NCBI RefSeq assembly: GCF_003286085.1
Contig: NW_020825288.1
Coordinates: forward strand, 20,646,001 to 20,710,000
DNA: 64,000 nucleotides
Direction of reading: 5' to 3'
From: Drosophila persimilis
Lineage: Eukaryota; Arthropoda; Insecta; Diptera; Drosophilidae
Shown here piece by piece: positions 61,691-64,000 of this stretch. Made by a program: the position numbers and the translations under genes. Each line of letters begins with the position of its first letter. The stretch's first letter is position 1. The notes under the pieces were generated by a model. It was not told the DNA's origin, ran no database searches, and was given only the letters and a program-made list of their open reading frames with translations.

Positions 61691-62330
61691 AGGACCAGAG
61701 AAATATTAATCTTTATCTTTAGTAATATTTAAAAACACCAGAAATAGTCTTATAAAATACAATAAAAATACTAATAAATTACCAAACACAAATTGACTAG
61801 AATTATGCAAAAGTATTAACAAAATTTTCAAAAAAAATACTAATAAAATATATAAAAATACCAATATAATAAAGAAAAATAAAAAAAAAATGAATAAATG
61901 ATAAAATAATATAAATACTAAATTAATATTCAAAAACTCTATTAATATACAAGAAAATGCCATTAAAACACTTGAAAACATCCATTAAAATATATAAAAC
62001 TACTAATAATAAGTAATAATACTAAGAATAATAAAATATATAAACAATTACTAATAAAAAGTCCACCAAAATCCCAGAAAATACGATTAAGATACCAGAA
62101 AATATAATTTAAAATAAAATAAAATAAACACAGAATTAATGACTCGTATTAATTCTGTGTTTATTTTATTTTATTTTAAATTATATGTTATGGTCCATAC
62201 AAATAACGGAAAATACGATTTAAATACCAGAAAATATTATTTAAAATAAATTAAAATAAATACAAAATAAGTACTTAAAAGAGGTCCATTAAAAAGCCAT
62301 TAAAATAACGGAAATTATCCTTACAACAAA
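61691..62330 (+). repeat. Second degenerate AATACC-type array
   Basis: AAAATACTAATAAA and AAATACCAGAAAAT variants resemble the array at 59.8-60.4 kb. The perfect 39-bp-arm hairpin lies inside it. Confidence 0.6.
62102..62186. repeat. Perfect hairpin, 39-bp arms, 7-base loop
   Basis: Bases 62,102-62,140 are the exact inverted complement of 62,148-62,186, around a loop GACTCGT. The left arm resembles the surrounding direct-repeat units (compare 62,222-62,265), while the right arm does not. The right arm therefore probably arose by a template switch that copied the left arm backwards. Confidence 0.9.
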
Positions 62331-63505
62331 AAAACAAAACAAAATAATAATTCTAAAGCTACCAATAGCTACCATAAACGTATCAAAGCAAACTCGGGTC
62401 AAACCAACATAAAAAACTATTAAATTAAGGACTTTCAATGCCACAGATTACAGGTCCTATTCCTATTCCGATCCCTATTCCCTATCCCATATCTATTCCT
62501 TACAGCACATCCTATCCCTATCTCAAGCTGCATTCCATGATCTATCTTCCCCCAAAAGGCGAGCAGAGACAGACGCCATGCACCGTGCACCACATTCCAT
62601 CCCCTGCCACCAGGCGGCAATCAGCATCAAAAGGTGGCGGCAACGGCAATCGTAATCGCAGTGGCAGGCAGAGTGTGGCAGCCATAATCCCATTTCCAAA
62701 CAAAAAAAAACAAAAAACCAGCATGGCCGTGGCTCAAGGCAGAGAGGGATGCAAGAAAAAGGGATGGGATCAAGAGAGAGAGCGAGCGAGAGCGAGAGAG
62801 AGGGAGGATGCCCTACAGCTGGCTAGAAAGGGACAGCGATACGGGGCCATCAAAGATGGTTGAAAGAAAAAAAAGAAAACAACAACAAACGAACGAAAAA
62901 ATGATGCATTAACCTTTTCGGAAACTATTTCTTTCGGATAGACCCGAAAAATATACGAAAAAAAAAAACGAAAGATCCCAGAAACCCAGATCCCAAAAGA
63001 AAAGGCGGGGGTGCAAGAGATTGCCGAAAAAAAAGAACACCAATACAAAGGCAATGTGCAAAAGGGAATGGAGAAGGAGAGAGAGCGGTGAGCGGTGAGC
63101 GGAGAGCGGGGGAGGGGCAGAGGAGTGCCAGAGGAGCGGCACTGAGGAACAACAACAAAATTAAAGACCATTAATCATTTTGACTTATTTCTTTCCTTCT
63201 TTTTTGCCCTACCCCTGGCTCCCCCTGGCCCCCCACTCTTCTTCCCTTTTTTCTCTCTCTCTCTCTCTTTCTCTCGTCTAAAATTAATCTTGATGCCCAA
63301 AAGCAAGCGTTGCCCTGGCAACGCAACCAAAAAAAATTTGGGATCTGGGATCTTGCTTAGGGTGAGTGTGAGGGAGATGGCAGTAGTTAGGGTTTGAGAG
63401 AGGGAGATGGAGTGTCGTTTGGGGATTATGAAATGTGTCCGTAGGAAACAGATGCTCCCGATGCCATAATTATGCATGCAGGTAGCCAAAAACCAATGGA
63501 AATAC
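62331..63505. other. Unique spacer with simple repeats
   Basis: CCTATTCC/CCTATCC words (about 62,455-62,523), GAGCGAGA run (62,775-62,803), GCGGTGA repeats (63,085-63,108) and a CT run (63,253-63,280). Open frames here are compositional. Confidence 0.45.
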
Positions 63506-63700
63506 CACCACATACCCTATAGGGAATACTAGAACTATTCCAATAAAATACCAAAAAATACTAAACGTATTATTTTTAATGAATAATACCATAACATACT
63601 ATATAGAGAATATCAGAACTATTCCAAAAAATACTGAAAATAATGTGATTTACTTTTAAATGGGAAATCAATCGATTTCATCTTCTATATAGGGAATATC
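63506..63700 (+). repeat. ~84-bp duplication with AATACC flanks
   Basis: CATACCCTATAGGGAATACT near 63,511 and CATACTATATAGAGAATATC at 63,595 are both followed by AGAACTATTCCA. A third, shorter echo lies near 63,686. Confidence 0.6.
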
Positions 63701-64000
63701 CTGATTCGTTAAAAAAAAAAAATACTACAAATAAAGGCATCTACGCTTTATCCTAAGGAAAGAGATTTTGTCTCTTAAAAACTTCTTCCTAAACCGAAAA
63801 AATACCATAATTCTACAAAATTTACTAAAAACCTGTAGTCGTAACCTACCTATAGGTATATCCTTTCTTTTTTTGGCAATCTTTAACCATTTTATAGGAT
63901 TTTATAGCCTTTAACATCGTATACCCTTGTTTTCCCACTTCAGCATTGGTTTTCAGCTCCCAAAACACATAAGAAACGAAAGATCCATAGCTTAACGTCT
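63701..64000. other. AT-rich end of the window
   Basis: AT-rich unique DNA without any supported feature. Confidence 0.4.

Overview
This window looks like non-coding DNA from a fruit fly (drosophilid). The composition fits: long AT-rich stretches alternate with 1-2 kb GC-richer blocks, with many CA/GT, GA/CT, CAA and GATACA microsatellites, GAGA-rich islands and frequent TTTATG/CATAAA words. The density of GATACA-type and purine-run repeats reminds me of obscura-group flies, but that is an impression, not a placement. I found no exon that I can assign to a known protein, and no tRNA, rRNA, CRISPR array or intact transposon. All long open frames that I examined lie in low-complexity or GC-rich DNA and look accidental. 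The window most likely covers intergenic or large-intron DNA of a developmentally regulated locus.

Layout. 1-17 kb: mixed unique DNA with AT-rich blocks and two families of short dispersed GC-rich motifs (at 1.80, 2.18, 3.83, 10.16 and 11.45 kb; and at 6.3 and 23.3 kb), plus a CTCF-like site at 8.69 kb. 17.2-19.13 kb: a GAGA-rich island followed by about three 380-bp tandem repeats and a possible splice donor at 19,131, which I read as a possible first exon. 19.9-20.1 kb: a second GAGA-rich island. 20-36 kb: unique DNA broken by degenerate local arrays (30.36-31.04, 32.12-32.30 and 33.64-34.57 kb). 36.18-39.04 kb: a large inverted repeat, two 466-bp arms that differ at only 2 positions around a 1,765-bp loop. 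Each arm is built of about 16 copies of a short motif in mixed orientation. 39-50 kb: T-rich and AT-rich arrays and microsatellites. 50.0-52.8 kb: the most gene-like stretch. It has a GAGA/Pho-type island, nine TTTATG sites, a 20-bp homeodomain-type palindrome, an Inr+DPE promoter at 52,233, an ATG-free run of 1,132 bases (51,729-52,860) and a strong 5' splice site at 52,791/52,792. 53-64 kb: mainly A-rich degenerate arrays and unique spacer, with a perfect 39-bp-arm hairpin at 62.1 kb.

Reading of the whole. The best functional model is a plus-strand non-coding first exon at about 52.2-52.8 kb of a gene whose coding exons lie beyond the window, perhaps with a second upstream first exon at 17.5-19.1 kb. 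A homeotic-type gene with widely spaced alternative promoters (Antennapedia is one possible example) would fit, but no coding sequence is present to prove it. The most unusual structure is the nested inverted repeat at 36-39 kb, which is a candidate hairpin-RNA locus or Foldback-like element.
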